Below, in pieces: positions 15,890 to 24,186 of a stretch of DNA of 53,313 bases (positions within the stretch are counted from its first letter, which is position 1; every line of letters starts with the position of its first letter). The notes beneath the pieces are model-generated. The model made no database searches. It was not told the origin of the DNA and saw only the letters and a list, made by a program, of their open reading frames with translations. Source of the DNA: Youngiibacter fragilis 232.1. Lineage in GTDB: Bacteria > Bacillota > Clostridia > Clostridiales > Clostridiaceae. The translations under genes and the position numbers were made by a program. The stretch spans positions 1 to 53,313 of the forward strand of contig NZ_AXUN02000185.1 in NCBI RefSeq assembly GCF_000495435.3. The letters are read 5' to 3'.

Positions 15890-17353
15890 TTGTACAAGCT
15901 TAATCAGAACGAGACTCCGATGTTTGACGCTTTAATGGAATATGTCGACAGAGAGACGATTCCCTTTCATGTGCCAGGGCACAAGAAGGGTGAAGGTGTA
16001 GAGAAGAAGTTCAAGAAATTCATGGGAGAAAATCCATTCAAGATAGACGTGACTGTTTTTCAGCTGGTTGACTCCCTCCACCACCCCACAGGACCTATAA
16101 AGAAGGCCCAGGAGCTGGCTGCGGACGCCTATGGCGCCGATGCCACTTTCTTTTCCATACACGGGACTTCGGGAGCCATACAGGCAATGATCATGTCCGT
16201 GGTTAGTGAAGGAGATACAATAATAGTCCCCAGGAACGTGCACAAGTCCATAACAGCCGGCATAATCCTGTCAGGAGCTATCCCGGTATACATGCAGCCT
16301 GAACTTGACAAGAAACTTGGCATAGCTCAGGGAGTGACCCCGGAGACTGTTCAGGAGACACTCAGGCAGAATCCTCATGCCAAGGCAGTGCTCATAATAA
16401 ATCCTACCTACTATGGTGTGGCTACAGAGCTGAAGAGGATCGCGGACATAGTCCATGAGTATGACATACCTCTCATCGTCGATGAAGCCCACGGACCACA
16501 TCTGGCATTCAATGATAAGCTGCCGATGTGCGCCATGGAGGCCGGTGCCGACCTGTGCGCGCAGAGTACGCACAAGATAATCGGTGCGATGACCCAGGCC
16601 TCGCTTCTGCATGTGAGGACGAAGTATGTAAGCCAGTCAAGGGTTCAGGCGATAATGAACCTTCTTCAGACTACATCCCCTTCCTATCTGCTGCTTGCAT
16701 CACTTGACACATCAAGGAAGCAGATCGCACTGGAGGGTGAGGAGCTCCTCGACAAGGCGATAGAGAATGCGGAATATGCAAGGGCTGAAATAAACAAGAT
16801 ACCAGGCTTCTACTGTTTCGGAAAGGAGATCCTTGGTAATCCCGGAGTATTCGCACTTGATCCAACAAAGATCTGCATAACCTGCAGGGACCTGGGAATT
16901 ACAGGATTCGACCTGGACATGATACTTTCAAACAAGTACCACATCCAGATGGAGCTTTCGGACCTCTACAACGTGCTTGCAGTGGGCTCCTTCGGAGATA
17001 CCAGGGAGAATCTTGATACGCTCATAGCAGCGCTCAAGGAGATAAGCGAGGAATACATGGACAAGAATGCTGTGAAGCCTGATTTCATAGACATTCCGGC
17101 AATACCCAAGCAGGTCCTGATCCCCAGGGAAGCCTTCAACGGATACAAGGAATCGGTTCTCCTCGAGGACAGCATCGGAGAAGTCAGCGGCGAGTTCCTC
17201 ATGGCATATCCTCCGGGAATCCCGGTGCTATGTCCGGGAGAGGTAATCACGGAAGAGATAGTGAAGTACGTGGGTGACCTCAAGAAGACCGGACTTTATG
17301 TACAGGGCACGGAAGACCCTAAGGTAGAGTCAATCAAGGTAGTGATCAGATAA
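15890..17353 (+). CDS. speA: Orn/Lys/Arg decarboxylase (SpeA-type, fold type I)
   Basis: 487 residues, the length of Bacillus SpeA-type arginine decarboxylase. PLP features: IHGTSGA (90-96), the DEAHGPH loop (D198, H201), and the Schiff-base lysine K229 in STHKIIGAMTQ. The C-terminal OKR_DC_1_C part with EAFNG and YPPGIPVLCPGE is complete. The enzyme would turn arginine, lysine or ornithine into agmatine, cadaverine or putrescine; sequence alone does not fix which, though the size fits SpeA. The start is TTG at 15890 (MYKLNQNETPMFDAL); the ribosome site is weak and distant (AGAGGG at 15873-15877), which is unusual here. An ATG at 15920 has no site. No other polyamine genes are adjacent. Confidence 0.88.
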   Translation: MYKLNQNETPMFDALMEYVDRETIPFHVPGHKKGEGVEKKFKKFMGENPFKIDVTVFQLVDSLHHPTGPIKKAQELAADAYGADATFFSIHGTSGAIQAMIMSVVSEGDTIIVPRNVHKSITAGIILSGAIPVYMQPELDKKLGIAQGVTPETVQETLRQNPHAKAVLIINPTYYGVATELKRIADIVHEYDIPLIVDEAHGPHLAFNDKLPMCAMEAGADLCAQSTHKIIGAMTQASLLHVRTKYVSQSRVQAIMNLLQTTSPSYLLLASLDTSRKQIALEGEELLDKAIENAEYARAEINKIPGFYCFGKEILGNPGVFALDPTKICITCRDLGITGFDLDMILSNKYHIQMELSDLYNVLAVGSFGDTRENLDTLIAALKEISEEYMDKNAVKPDFIDIPAIPKQVLIPREAFNGYKESVLLEDSIGEVSGEFLMAYPPGIPVLCPGEVITEEIVKYVGDLKKTGLYVQGTEDPKVESIKVVIR

Positions 17354-17364
17354 GTGTAATGCAG

Positions 17365-17394
17365 CCCCTGCCAATGAGATTGGCAGGGGTATTT
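17365..17394 (+). terminator. Terminator of the decarboxylase gene
   Basis: CCCCTGCCAAT / ATTGGCAGGGG with a 3-base loop, followed by TATTTTC. Confidence 0.9.
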
Positions 17395-17404
17395 TCATGT
17401 TATT

Positions 17405-17433
17405 TGCGAACATCGAACATATGTGCTATAATG
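17405..17433 (+). promoter_or_regulatory. Promoter of the radical SAM / DUF4130 pair
   Basis: TTGCGA (17405-17410), 17 bases, TATAAT (17428-17433), about 30 bases before the start codon. Confidence 0.7.
17415..17428 (+). promoter_or_regulatory. SOS-like (DinR/LexA) box inside the promoter spacer
   Basis: CGAACATATGTGCT matches the Gram-positive SOS consensus CGAACRNRYGTTYC at 12 of 14 positions and lies between the -35 and -10 elements, where a repressor would block RNA polymerase. A further GAAC half-site starts at 17409. Confidence 0.5.
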
Positions 17434-17465
17434 GGTCATGAAATAAATTTTGAAGCGGTGATTTC

Positions 17466-18803
17466 ATGGATACCAGGGAAAAGATAAGGATACTTTCGGA
17501 TTCTGCAAAATATGACGTATCATGCTCATCATCGGGAAACTCGAGGCAGGGCAAGCAAGGTGCGCTTGGTAATGCTGTCCAGGGAGGGATATGCCATAGC
17601 TTCACGAGCGACGGACGATGCATCTCACTCCTCAAGATACTTATGACCAATTACTGCATTTATGACTGCGCGTATTGTCAGAACAGGGTCTCAAACGACA
17701 TAGAGAGGGCCTTCTTCAAGCCTGAGGAGCTCATTGACCTTACCATGAGCTTCTATAGGAGAAACTACATCGAAGGTCTCTTCCTGAGCTCTGGAGTCAT
17801 AAAGAGCCCCGACCACACCATGGAGCTTATGGTCGAGATTCTGAAGGCGCTGAGGATAAGGGAAAAGTTCAATGGCTACATACATGTCAAGGGAATACCG
17901 GGTGCCAGCCCGTATCTCATCGCAGAGGCGGGTAAATTCGCGGACAGGCTGAGTGTAAACATAGAGCTTCCAGAGGAGGCTGATTATGCCTCCCTTACCC
18001 CACAGAAGAACCGGGAGCTGATACTTAGGCCGATGGCCCAGATTTCAAGGAAGATAAGTGAGAACACTGAGGAGAAGAGGATATTCCGATACTCCGAGGA
18101 CTTCGTTCCTGCAGGCCAGAGCACTCAGCTTATAGTTGGCGCGACTCCGGCTACAGACGGGAAGATACTCACTTTAAGCGGAGGTCTCTACAAGGCCTAC
18201 GGGCTTAAGCGGGTATACTACTCGGCATACATACCTGTAGGAACGAGCGCACTGCTGCCTAAGCTTACAGCACCTCCTCTCCTGAGGGAGCACAGGCTAT
18301 ACCAGGCAGACTGGCTCCTTCGGTTCTACAAGTTCCAGACAGAGGAGCTTGTGTCTCCGGATGAAAACCTTGATGTCAATGTGGACCCGAAGACCCAATG
18401 GGCACTCCGGAACATGCATCTTTTCCCGGTTGAGGTCAATCGCGCAAGCTTTGACATGCTCCTGAGGATACCCGGAGTCGGACTTATCTCAGCAGAGAGG
18501 ATGGCAAAGGCAAGACGGCTCTCCCCTCTCACCTGGGATGGACTGAAGCGTATGGGTATAGTCCTTAAGCGGGCAAAGCACTTCATATTGGTCAGCGGCA
18601 GGTATTACGGCTCATTTTCACAGGATCCTGACATGATCTACAGCGCATTATCCGAAAGGAAGGATGAGATACAGACAGACCTCTTTGACAAGATAGACAC
18701 ACAGGAGCCAGCAATAAGGATCAAATCACATGTTCCAAAGCTTATCCAGGAGCCTGTTCCATTGCCGGGAAAAAGAGCAGCGCTCGCTGGAGGTGAATCA
18801 TGA
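17466..18803 (+). CDS. Putative DNA modification/repair radical SAM protein (UDG-linked family)
   Basis: 445 residues, matching the TIGR03916-type family of radical SAM proteins that travel with uracil-DNA-glycosylase-like proteins. The [4Fe-4S] motif CIYDCAYC has cysteines at 64, 68 and 71. Other conserved features include CSSSGNSRQG near the N-terminus and LSVNIELPEEADY in the barrel. A helix-hairpin-helix element (RIPGVGLISAERMAKARR, about 332-350) suggests nucleic-acid contact. The reaction is not known; the family is predicted to act in DNA repair or modification. ATGA overlaps the next gene, so the two are translationally coupled. The promoter carries an SOS-like box. Confidence 0.88.
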   Translation: MDTREKIRILSDSAKYDVSCSSSGNSRQGKQGALGNAVQGGICHSFTSDGRCISLLKILMTNYCIYDCAYCQNRVSNDIERAFFKPEELIDLTMSFYRRNYIEGLFLSSGVIKSPDHTMELMVEILKALRIREKFNGYIHVKGIPGASPYLIAEAGKFADRLSVNIELPEEADYASLTPQKNRELILRPMAQISRKISENTEEKRIFRYSEDFVPAGQSTQLIVGATPATDGKILTLSGGLYKAYGLKRVYYSAYIPVGTSALLPKLTAPPLLREHRLYQADWLLRFYKFQTEELVSPDENLDVNVDPKTQWALRNMHLFPVEVNRASFDMLLRIPGVGLISAERMAKARRLSPLTWDGLKRMGIVLKRAKHFILVSGRYYGSFSQDPDMIYSALSERKDEIQTDLFDKIDTQEPAIRIKSHVPKLIQEPVPLPGKRAALAGGES

Positions 18804-19546
18804 AGGTCATGCTATTTGATGGCAGCATGGGTGAGCTTCTTTGTGCAGTCTACCTGGTCTACTATGGAAAGCTTCCTCCAAATCTCCTGAGACGGGATGA
18901 GTACCAGCACAACCTTCTTGATGAGCCGGTAGACGTCCTTTACTCAGACGAATCCTTTACCAAGGTAAGGGATGCCATGGTCAGAAGATTTGACAGGGAG
19001 ACGCTGGATACCATAGCATACTGCCTTGCCAACAGCAATAAGGAAGCGCCTGCCGTAACGCTGAGGTACATTATAGCTTGCTTCGGCAACAAGGCGAAGA
19101 AGGGCGATTTCCAGGATGAGGCCATAATGAAGGCGGAGAGGCTGTCAAGGCAGGCATCCCTGGAAACCCACAGGTTCACTGGATTTGTAAGGTTCTCAGA
19201 AAAAGGCGGAGTATATGTATCCAAGATCTGCCCTGACCATGATATCCTTGAGTTCCTCGCTGACCATTTTACTGACAGGTACAGCGACCAGGATTTTCTG
19301 ATATATGATGAGAAGAGAAAAAAGGCCCTCCTCCACCATGATGGTGAAACCACCATAAGGACAGGTGTGGAGCTTGACCCAAGATATATCATTACTGACA
19401 ATTTCACTGAATTCTGGAGGGAATACTACGGGAACATAGCAATAAGGGAGCGTGCCAATCCCAGACAGCAGAAGAGGTCTATGCCGGTCAGATACTGGAA
19501 GAACCTGGTGGAGACCGGAGAGCTTGAAGAAAATGGGAAGAAATGA
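18800..19546 (+). CDS. TIGR03915/DUF4130-type DNA metabolism protein, partner of the radical SAM gene
   Basis: 248 residues. It belongs to the family found next to the UDG-linked radical SAM protein (visible: VLYSDESFTKV near the start, GFVRFSEKGG and YVSKICPDHDILEFLADHF in the middle, RYWKNLVETGEL at the end). In many bacteria this domain is fused to a uracil-DNA-glycosylase-like domain; here it stands alone and no glycosylase lies nearby. The 4-base overlap with the upstream gene argues for joint function. The role is unproven; DNA repair is inferred from the association and the SOS-like box. Confidence 0.85.
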   Translation: MKVMLFDGSMGELLCAVYLVYYGKLPPNLLRRDEYQHNLLDEPVDVLYSDESFTKVRDAMVRRFDRETLDTIAYCLANSNKEAPAVTLRYIIACFGNKAKKGDFQDEAIMKAERLSRQASLETHRFTGFVRFSEKGGVYVSKICPDHDILEFLADHFTDRYSDQDFLIYDEKRKKALLHHDGETTIRTGVELDPRYIITDNFTEFWREYYGNIAIRERANPRQQKRSMPVRYWKNLVETGELEENGKK

Positions 19547-19568
19547 CCGTCCGGGTGCCGGACGGTCA
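19544..19568. terminator. Inverted repeat between convergent genes
   Basis: A perfect 11-bp repeat, TGACCGTCCGG / CCGGACGGTCA, with a 3-base loop; it includes the stop codon of the upstream gene. The T runs on either side are weak, so termination may be partial. Confidence 0.65.
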
Positions 19569-20135
19569 TCTGTCTAATAAAAGTGATTTAATCAACCCGA
19601 AAAATTCCCTGACATGATACTGGACTACGACACTTGGCGGAGAAGGGGAACCTAAGGTCCCTGCATCCCATCCGAGCTTCCTGGCGATGAGCTTCGCCCT
19701 CAGCATATGGAAGTCATTGGATACAATTAGCAGCCTTCTACCCTCCTGTCTGCCGCCAAGAAGGCTCAGGCTGTTCCTTATGTTCTCGAAGGTATTTGTG
19801 GACTCCTCTTCGAGGATGACCCTGTCTTCTGATATGCCCCTTTCTACCAGGTATCTCTTCATTGCAATGGCTTCTGCCACATCCTCTCCCATGCCCTGTG
19901 CACCTGAGACTATTATGACCGCCTCATGGTTGGACTCAAGGTATTCCAGAGCCTTCTCGAGCCTGAGGGACAGCGCTGGTGACGGAGTGCTTCCATAGAC
20001 CCTTGCCCCGAGTATTATGACTATGTCAGCCTCATTGTCATAGGGCTTCCTTCCGTATATGAGTATAAGGGTTTCCACAGCGATGAACGCTGCTGCCATG
20101 ATTATTAGGATGACTGTTAGCAGCTTCCTTGCCAT
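19566..20135 (-). CDS. YdcF/ElyC/SanA family (DUF218) membrane-anchored protein
   Basis: 189 residues with one N-terminal membrane helix (LLTVILIIMAAAFIAVETLILIY). The DUF218 core follows: DIVIILGARVYGSTPSPALSLRL, EAVIIVSGAQGMGEDVAEA, the conserved stretch LEEESTNTFENIRNS, and LIVSNDFHMLRAKLIA. Family members are linked to envelope or peptidoglycan precursor metabolism, but no reaction is settled. It is the last gene of a minus-strand run with DUF697, thioesterase and PgeF genes. The start has an AAGGAG site. Confidence 0.88.
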   Translation of the reverse strand: MARKLLTVILIIMAAAFIAVETLILIYGRKPYDNEADIVIILGARVYGSTPSPALSLRLEKALEYLESNHEAVIIVSGAQGMGEDVAEAIAMKRYLVERGISEDRVILEEESTNTFENIRNSLSLLGGRQEGRRLLIVSNDFHMLRAKLIARKLGWDAGTLGSPSPPSVVVQYHVREFFGLIKSLLLDR

Positions 20136-20148
20136 ATTGCGCTCCTTT

Positions 20149-21090
20149 CTAGAGCTTGAAAAGCTTCCTTGTTGCGGATTTCGCCGCTTTGCCGAATGAT
20201 GAGACTATGATTGCGGAATTCTCCTTTATTATGCCTCCCAGGAGAGATACAGCCTCGAGGGTTGCCGAACGCCTCAGGAGCTTCCTGTCGGTCTCCACTG
20301 TGCTTGCGCAGTATCTCTTTGCCATTGCTCCAACCCGAAGTGAAAGCATAGCATTGACAGAGCCTTCTGTTATCGAGTTCGCTATGAGATTTGTAATGTT
20401 CACCGCTCCCGGAAGAAGGCTTCCAAGTCCGCCGCCAAGCACTGAAGCGAGTATCGGCTCCAGCTGCTCATCAAGGAGGTCAAGGTCTTCAATCCCTCTT
20501 GCAGCGAGCACAGTAGCCCCGATGTTTCCATAGAGGAAGGCAAGGTCACGCATACCAGGCCTCTGCCTGTATATCCTTGATATGTCCCATACGGTCCGCG
20601 TTATGCTTGAAAGCACGAACACCCCATCCAGTGAGCCGTTCTGGGAAATGGCAGTAGTCACGAAAACAGCGGAAGCGCTGGACTTGATGACCTTGTCCGC
20701 TTCAACCCCCAGGATAAATAGTGCCTTATCGATCTGCGATGACAGCACATCCGTATCATTGAAGGCAAAACCCTTATCTTTCAGGATCCTGTTAGTGGAA
20801 AGGCTTTGCCTCAAATCTTCAAGGTATGCCGCATATTCAGGGCTTTCCTTGGATTTGGGCAATTCAGGCCTTTTCCTGAGTCCAAGAAATGCCGCGACAG
20901 GAACAGAAATTATTGCCATGAAGCCTGCTATGATAAGTGCAAGAACCGCATATCCGAAATACGGGTGAATCCGTGATGCCCGCTCATATATTGAGGCAGC
21001 CTGGTCAACCGCGCTTATGACAACGAGGAATATGATGGTAAGCGATAAATAGACAAGGATCTTCTTTATGGTTTTTGCGGTATCGTCCAT
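20149..21090 (-). CDS. DUF697-type (YcjF-like) membrane protein
   Basis: 313 residues. Two membrane helices near the N-terminus (about 10-29 and 44-68). The downstream part has the DUF697 pattern, including FVTTAISQNGSLDGVFVLSS, the conserved block RPGMRDLAFLYGNIGATVLAA and then LGGGLGSLLPGAVNITNLI. DUF697 proteins are often associated with GTPases or stress responses; their activity is unknown. It has an AGGAGG site, lies 13 bases before the YdcF gene and 9 bases after the thioesterase gene, so an operon is likely. Confidence 0.75.
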   Translation of the reverse strand: MDDTAKTIKKILVYLSLTIIFLVVISAVDQAASIYERASRIHPYFGYAVLALIIAGFMAIISVPVAAFLGLRKRPELPKSKESPEYAAYLEDLRQSLSTNRILKDKGFAFNDTDVLSSQIDKALFILGVEADKVIKSSASAVFVTTAISQNGSLDGVFVLSSITRTVWDISRIYRQRPGMRDLAFLYGNIGATVLAARGIEDLDLLDEQLEPILASVLGGGLGSLLPGAVNITNLIANSITEGSVNAMLSLRVGAMAKRYCASTVETDRKLLRRSATLEAVSLLGGIIKENSAIIVSSFGKAAKSATRKLFKL

Positions 21091-21099
21091 TTTTCCCTC

Positions 21100-21882
21100 C
21101 TATTGCAGATCCCTCTGGCGCCAGGTCATTTCGATTATTGAGAGCAGCGTTCCGTCCTCATCCAGGATCTCATGATAGGAATCCTGCCCGGTAAGACATG
21201 CCTTTGAGACTATATGGCCAAGCGGCATCTTTTCCTTCTTGTAGACAATGGTGAGCTCAAGCGGATGATTCTCGATCAGGAATGATTCATCCAGTGGAGT
21301 CTTCAGAGTTTCCATGGCCCATTCCACATACTTTACATTGTTGACATGACCATTTGGGTCAATTTCTCCGAACCTTATTTCAATGACCTTCTCCGAGGTC
21401 CAGGTAACGTCCTTGCGTCGTCTGAGGGCTTCAGTGTCTATGCTGTCAAAGATCGCCTTCTGGGAATCATTAAGGCTCCTGTCCTTACCGATGTAAGAAT
21501 CGGCGATTGATTCAGGGATCCTGGCCATCCTTCTCTTCTCAAGGTCGATGACAAGCCATTGGGCAACAGCGGTTCCCACGACCTTTCCGGTATCATCGGA
21601 AATGCTGTAGTACCTGTAGGAGCAGACACCCTTGTCGAAAACGGCAAAGGTAAGGAACTTCAGGTCCCTTGCGTAGTATCTTGTCTCCTCGAGCCTCACC
21701 TTCCATTGCCTGAGCACCCACATGAGTCCCAGTTCGTCCATGTAGTCTGGCTCGAAGCCAATGCTGACGGTATGATACATCGATACAGTGCCAAGCATCT
21801 GAAGAAGTGAATCGAACCTTATGTCAGTGAACCTGTCCACATCCCTGTAGTCTATCTTAATGGATTTCTCAAAATCCTTCAT
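21100..21882 (-). CDS. Acyl-ACP thioesterase family protein
   Basis: About 260 residues with two hotdog folds (PF01643). The N-terminal IDYRDVDRFTDIRFDSLLQML and WVLRQWKVRLEE, and in the second domain EIRFGEIDPNGHVNNVKYVEW, carry the Asp/Asn-His motif (DPNGHVNN) of the FatA/FatB-type active site. It should release fatty acids from acyl carrier protein; chain length cannot be predicted. Bacterial copies are common in anaerobic Clostridia. The ATG at 21882 is chosen (GGGGAAG site); it overlaps the end of the PgeF gene by 14 bases, indicating translational coupling. Confidence 0.88.
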   Translation of the reverse strand: MKDFEKSIKIDYRDVDRFTDIRFDSLLQMLGTVSMYHTVSIGFEPDYMDELGLMWVLRQWKVRLEETRYYARDLKFLTFAVFDKGVCSYRYYSISDDTGKVVGTAVAQWLVIDLEKRRMARIPESIADSYIGKDRSLNDSQKAIFDSIDTEALRRRKDVTWTSEKVIEIRFGEIDPNGHVNNVKYVEWAMETLKTPLDESFLIENHPLELTIVYKKEKMPLGHIVSKACLTGQDSYHEILDEDGTLLSIIEMTWRQRDLQ

Positions 21883-22687
21883 TGGCTTCCCCCTTATCCA
21901 GTACATCCTGAGTGCAGCTGGTGACCATGCACATCAGACCGAAATCCCCTCTGTCGCGCCTGTAGGAGTGAAGCAGACCGGGTTCGGAATAGGTCGACAG
22001 GTCTATCTGTAATATTTCATCCTTAGGAATTCCCCTGCCGGTAAGCATCCTTGCGACAAGGTCTCCAAGGTCAAGGTGATATTTCCCGTTATCAAGGGCT
22101 TCATACCGGATATTACCTTCTCCGAATTCATCTCTGAAGAGACTGAAGACATCTTCTCCAATCTCGAAATCGCTGAATCCTATGTGAGGTCCTATGATTG
22201 CCGCAATATCGGAAGGGTTGCTTCCATATGATTCCACCATCCTGATGAGAGCCTTTTCGGTCACCTTTGCCAGAGTACCCTTCCAGCCTGAATGGATGTT
22301 GGCATGCACCTTATTCCTGGTATCGAAAAGGACTACAGGCACACAGTCTGCGAAGGTGGTTGAAAGCGCTGTGCCCCTAAGCCTTGTAACCATGGCGTCC
22401 CCTTCACCAAGAAGCCTGCCGAGTGGGTGAGGTATGCCCTCTTCATTCGAATTTATTTCAATGACAATATCTGAATGGACCTGGTCCATGAAGAAATGAG
22501 GAGCCTTCTCCAGCTCCATTGCCGAAAATACCTTCCTGAAACCTTCCGCAACGTTCTCCATGGACTTTGCGGTCTTTCTCCCCATGTCCATTGACCTGGT
22601 CGTGAACATGACCTTCAGCCCCATCTCTTCAAACTGCGGGACTGTGATGTACCTTGAATCTCCATGCTCTATAATCCTATATTCCAT
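21869..22687 (-). CDS. pgeF: Peptidoglycan editing factor / YfiH family multicopper-polyphenol-oxidase-like protein
   Basis: 272 residues of the YfiH/DUF152 family. The metal- and substrate-binding motifs are present: TTFADCVPVVLFD, VHANIHSGWKGTLAKV and AAIIGPHIGFSDFEIG. Characterised members act on purine nucleosides, or remove L-Ser-containing muropeptide errors in E. coli; which applies here is open. In Clostridia the gene is commonly near division or envelope genes; here it heads a run with thioesterase, DUF697 and YdcF genes. The start at 22687 has GGAGG. Confidence 0.88.
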   Translation of the reverse strand: MEYRIIEHGDSRYITVPQFEEMGLKVMFTTRSMDMGRKTAKSMENVAEGFRKVFSAMELEKAPHFFMDQVHSDIVIEINSNEEGIPHPLGRLLGEGDAMVTRLRGTALSTTFADCVPVVLFDTRNKVHANIHSGWKGTLAKVTEKALIRMVESYGSNPSDIAAIIGPHIGFSDFEIGEDVFSLFRDEFGEGNIRYEALDNGKYHLDLGDLVARMLTGRGIPKDEILQIDLSTYSEPGLLHSYRRDRGDFGLMCMVTSCTQDVLDKGEANEGF

Positions 22688-22824
22688 AGTTTCCTCCGTA
22701 TAATGAAAAGTATAACAAAAAAAATCGACCAGCGACTTTAAGATTTCATTAATTGAACCTTATCCATGGACATGATCTTCTTCATGGTGTAGAATCTCAT
22801 GAGACGACACTAGGAGTGATTTGA

Positions 22825-23358
22825 ATGGAAATGGTTATTCTTGTAGATGAAAAGGACAATGAGGAAGGTTCAATGGAAAAGATGGAAGCCCATGTCAGGG
22901 GAGTTAAGCACCGGGCCTTTTCAGTGTTCGTATTCGATTCTGAAGGCAGGCTTCTCCTTCAGAGGAGAGCGCTGGACAAGTACCATTCAGGAGGCCTCTG
23001 GACAAACACATGCTGCAGTCATCCGAGACCTGATGAAACCTCAATTGGGGGAGCTCATCGCAGACTGATTGAAGAGATGGGCTTTGACGCTGAACTTGAG
23101 CATGCCTTCGAGCTGAGCTATGAGGTCAGGTTCGACAGCGGCGTATGGGAGAATGAATATGACCATGTTTTTGTCGGCTGGTATGACGGTAATTATGGAA
23201 TTGACAGTAATGAGGTACATGAAGCGAGATGGATTCCTATCCCTGAGCTAAGGGCAATGATAGTGAGTGAACCTCAGGTCTTCACCCACTGGTTCAGGCT
23301 TATCATGGAAAACGAAGGATTCCTCAGGCACATCGAAAACATGGGAATCAGCATCTGA
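22825..23358 (+). CDS. idi: Isopentenyl-diphosphate delta-isomerase, type 1 (Nudix)
   Basis: 177 residues. Converts IPP to DMAPP for isoprenoid synthesis. The Nudix-like helix is GGAHRRLIEEMGF (75-87). The catalytic cysteine lies in TNTCCSHP (C64), and the acidic pair in ENEYDHVF (E109, E111) matches E. coli E114/E116. The class is the Mg/Zn-dependent type 1 enzyme and not the FMN type 2 enzyme, which is more usual in Bacillota, so lateral transfer at some time is possible. The start at 22825 is preceded by AGGAG. It is monocistronic with a terminator at 23508-23546. Confidence 0.92.
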   Translation: MEMVILVDEKDNEEGSMEKMEAHVRGVKHRAFSVFVFDSEGRLLLQRRALDKYHSGGLWTNTCCSHPRPDETSIGGAHRRLIEEMGFDAELEHAFELSYEVRFDSGVWENEYDHVFVGWYDGNYGIDSNEVHEARWIPIPELRAMIVSEPQVFTHWFRLIMENEGFLRHIENMGISI

Positions 23359-23507
23359 ATTTTTTGGGCAAAATTAATTGTTTGTTCAAATAGAGATAAT
23401 ACCAGTTTCTTATTTCCTGGATATCATTATAGAAGATACAGCGGGGTCTGGTTACCTGGAGGACAGCTCCAGTAAGCAATCCGGTGTATTGACAGTTCCA
23501 TGTCGAA

Positions 23508-23546
23508 TGAGCTGGAGGCAAACAGTGCTTCCAGCTCACTTTTTTG
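23508..23546 (+). terminator. Terminator downstream of idi
   Basis: TGAGCTGG (23508-23515) pairs with CCAGCTCA (23531-23538), then CTTTTTTG. It lies about 150 bases after the idi stop; the region between holds no gene that I can see. Confidence 0.75.
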
Positions 23547-23561
23547 TTTTTGTCCTGACAG

Positions 23562-24104
23562 CTATTTCTGGACAATCCTTTCCGGAAAAGCCTGCTTTCC
23601 TGAGACGTTCCACATCTTTCCGATATAGGCTGCGGTATACATCTGTTCCATATGGTGATGGATTGCTGCAGATTTGTCAGTCAGCTCATAGGTTTTGTCC
23701 TTTCTGGTCAGGAAACCGGGCACTTCAGCAATTGCAATCTCCAGTCCGTACATCCTTTCAAGGGGTGCCCCAACAATCCTCTTGAACTTTTCTGGATCTG
23801 TCTTTAGTGCATATGGGCTCCAGAAAAGGAAGCAGACTGCCCGCTGGCGCTTGGTGAAGTCAAGGGTCATTGAAGTCGGGAGAGACCCCTCATTTAGCCT
23901 GCTGATACAGGCATCCATTGAAAATGTGTTTATCTTGCAGGTACCCTTTATATGAGTTGTTGCTGAGACCCAGAACCCCAGGAATGCATCCCTGTGACTG
24001 ACGAGTATTTCGTTGTCACCTGCTTTGCAAAGGTACATACTGAGGTCCTGGCCAGGCTCATTTCGCTGCAGCTTGCAGCCAGGTTCCCAAGCATCCGCTT
24101 GCAT
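23562..24104 (-). pseudogene. C-terminal remnant of a HemN/HemW-like radical SAM protein
   Basis: An open frame of 180 codons. The end, YELTDKSAAIHHHMEQMYT and then AYIGKMW, and the middle, NEGSLPTSMTLDFTKRQRA, resemble the C-terminal half of oxygen-independent coproporphyrinogen oxidase-like proteins, which normally have about 400-480 residues. The N-terminal radical SAM domain with its CX3CX2C motif is missing. No ribosome site precedes the ATG at 24104, and the terminator of the upstream DUF975 gene lies only 44-63 bases away, so the missing half cannot be encoded nearby. A 5'-truncated relic is the best reading; a short stand-alone protein is possible. Family assignment is by pattern only. 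Confidence 0.5.
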
Positions 24105-24147
24105 TGGCTTGTATGAATTGTCTGCAATGGCTCAGAAAAGCTTAAAA

Positions 24148-24167
24148 GGCCGTCAATAATGACGGCC
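24148..24167 (-). terminator. Terminator of the DUF975 gene
   Basis: GGCCGTCA / TGACGGCC with a 4-base loop, followed on the minus strand by TTTTAAG. Confidence 0.85.
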
Positions 24168-24186
24168 AGGCAGATTATAGTGTTTT

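Noticed and set aside
23378-23785. 135-codon plus-strand open frame after idi
   Set aside because: It crosses the idi terminator, has no ribosome site and overlaps the minus-strand HemN-like relic.
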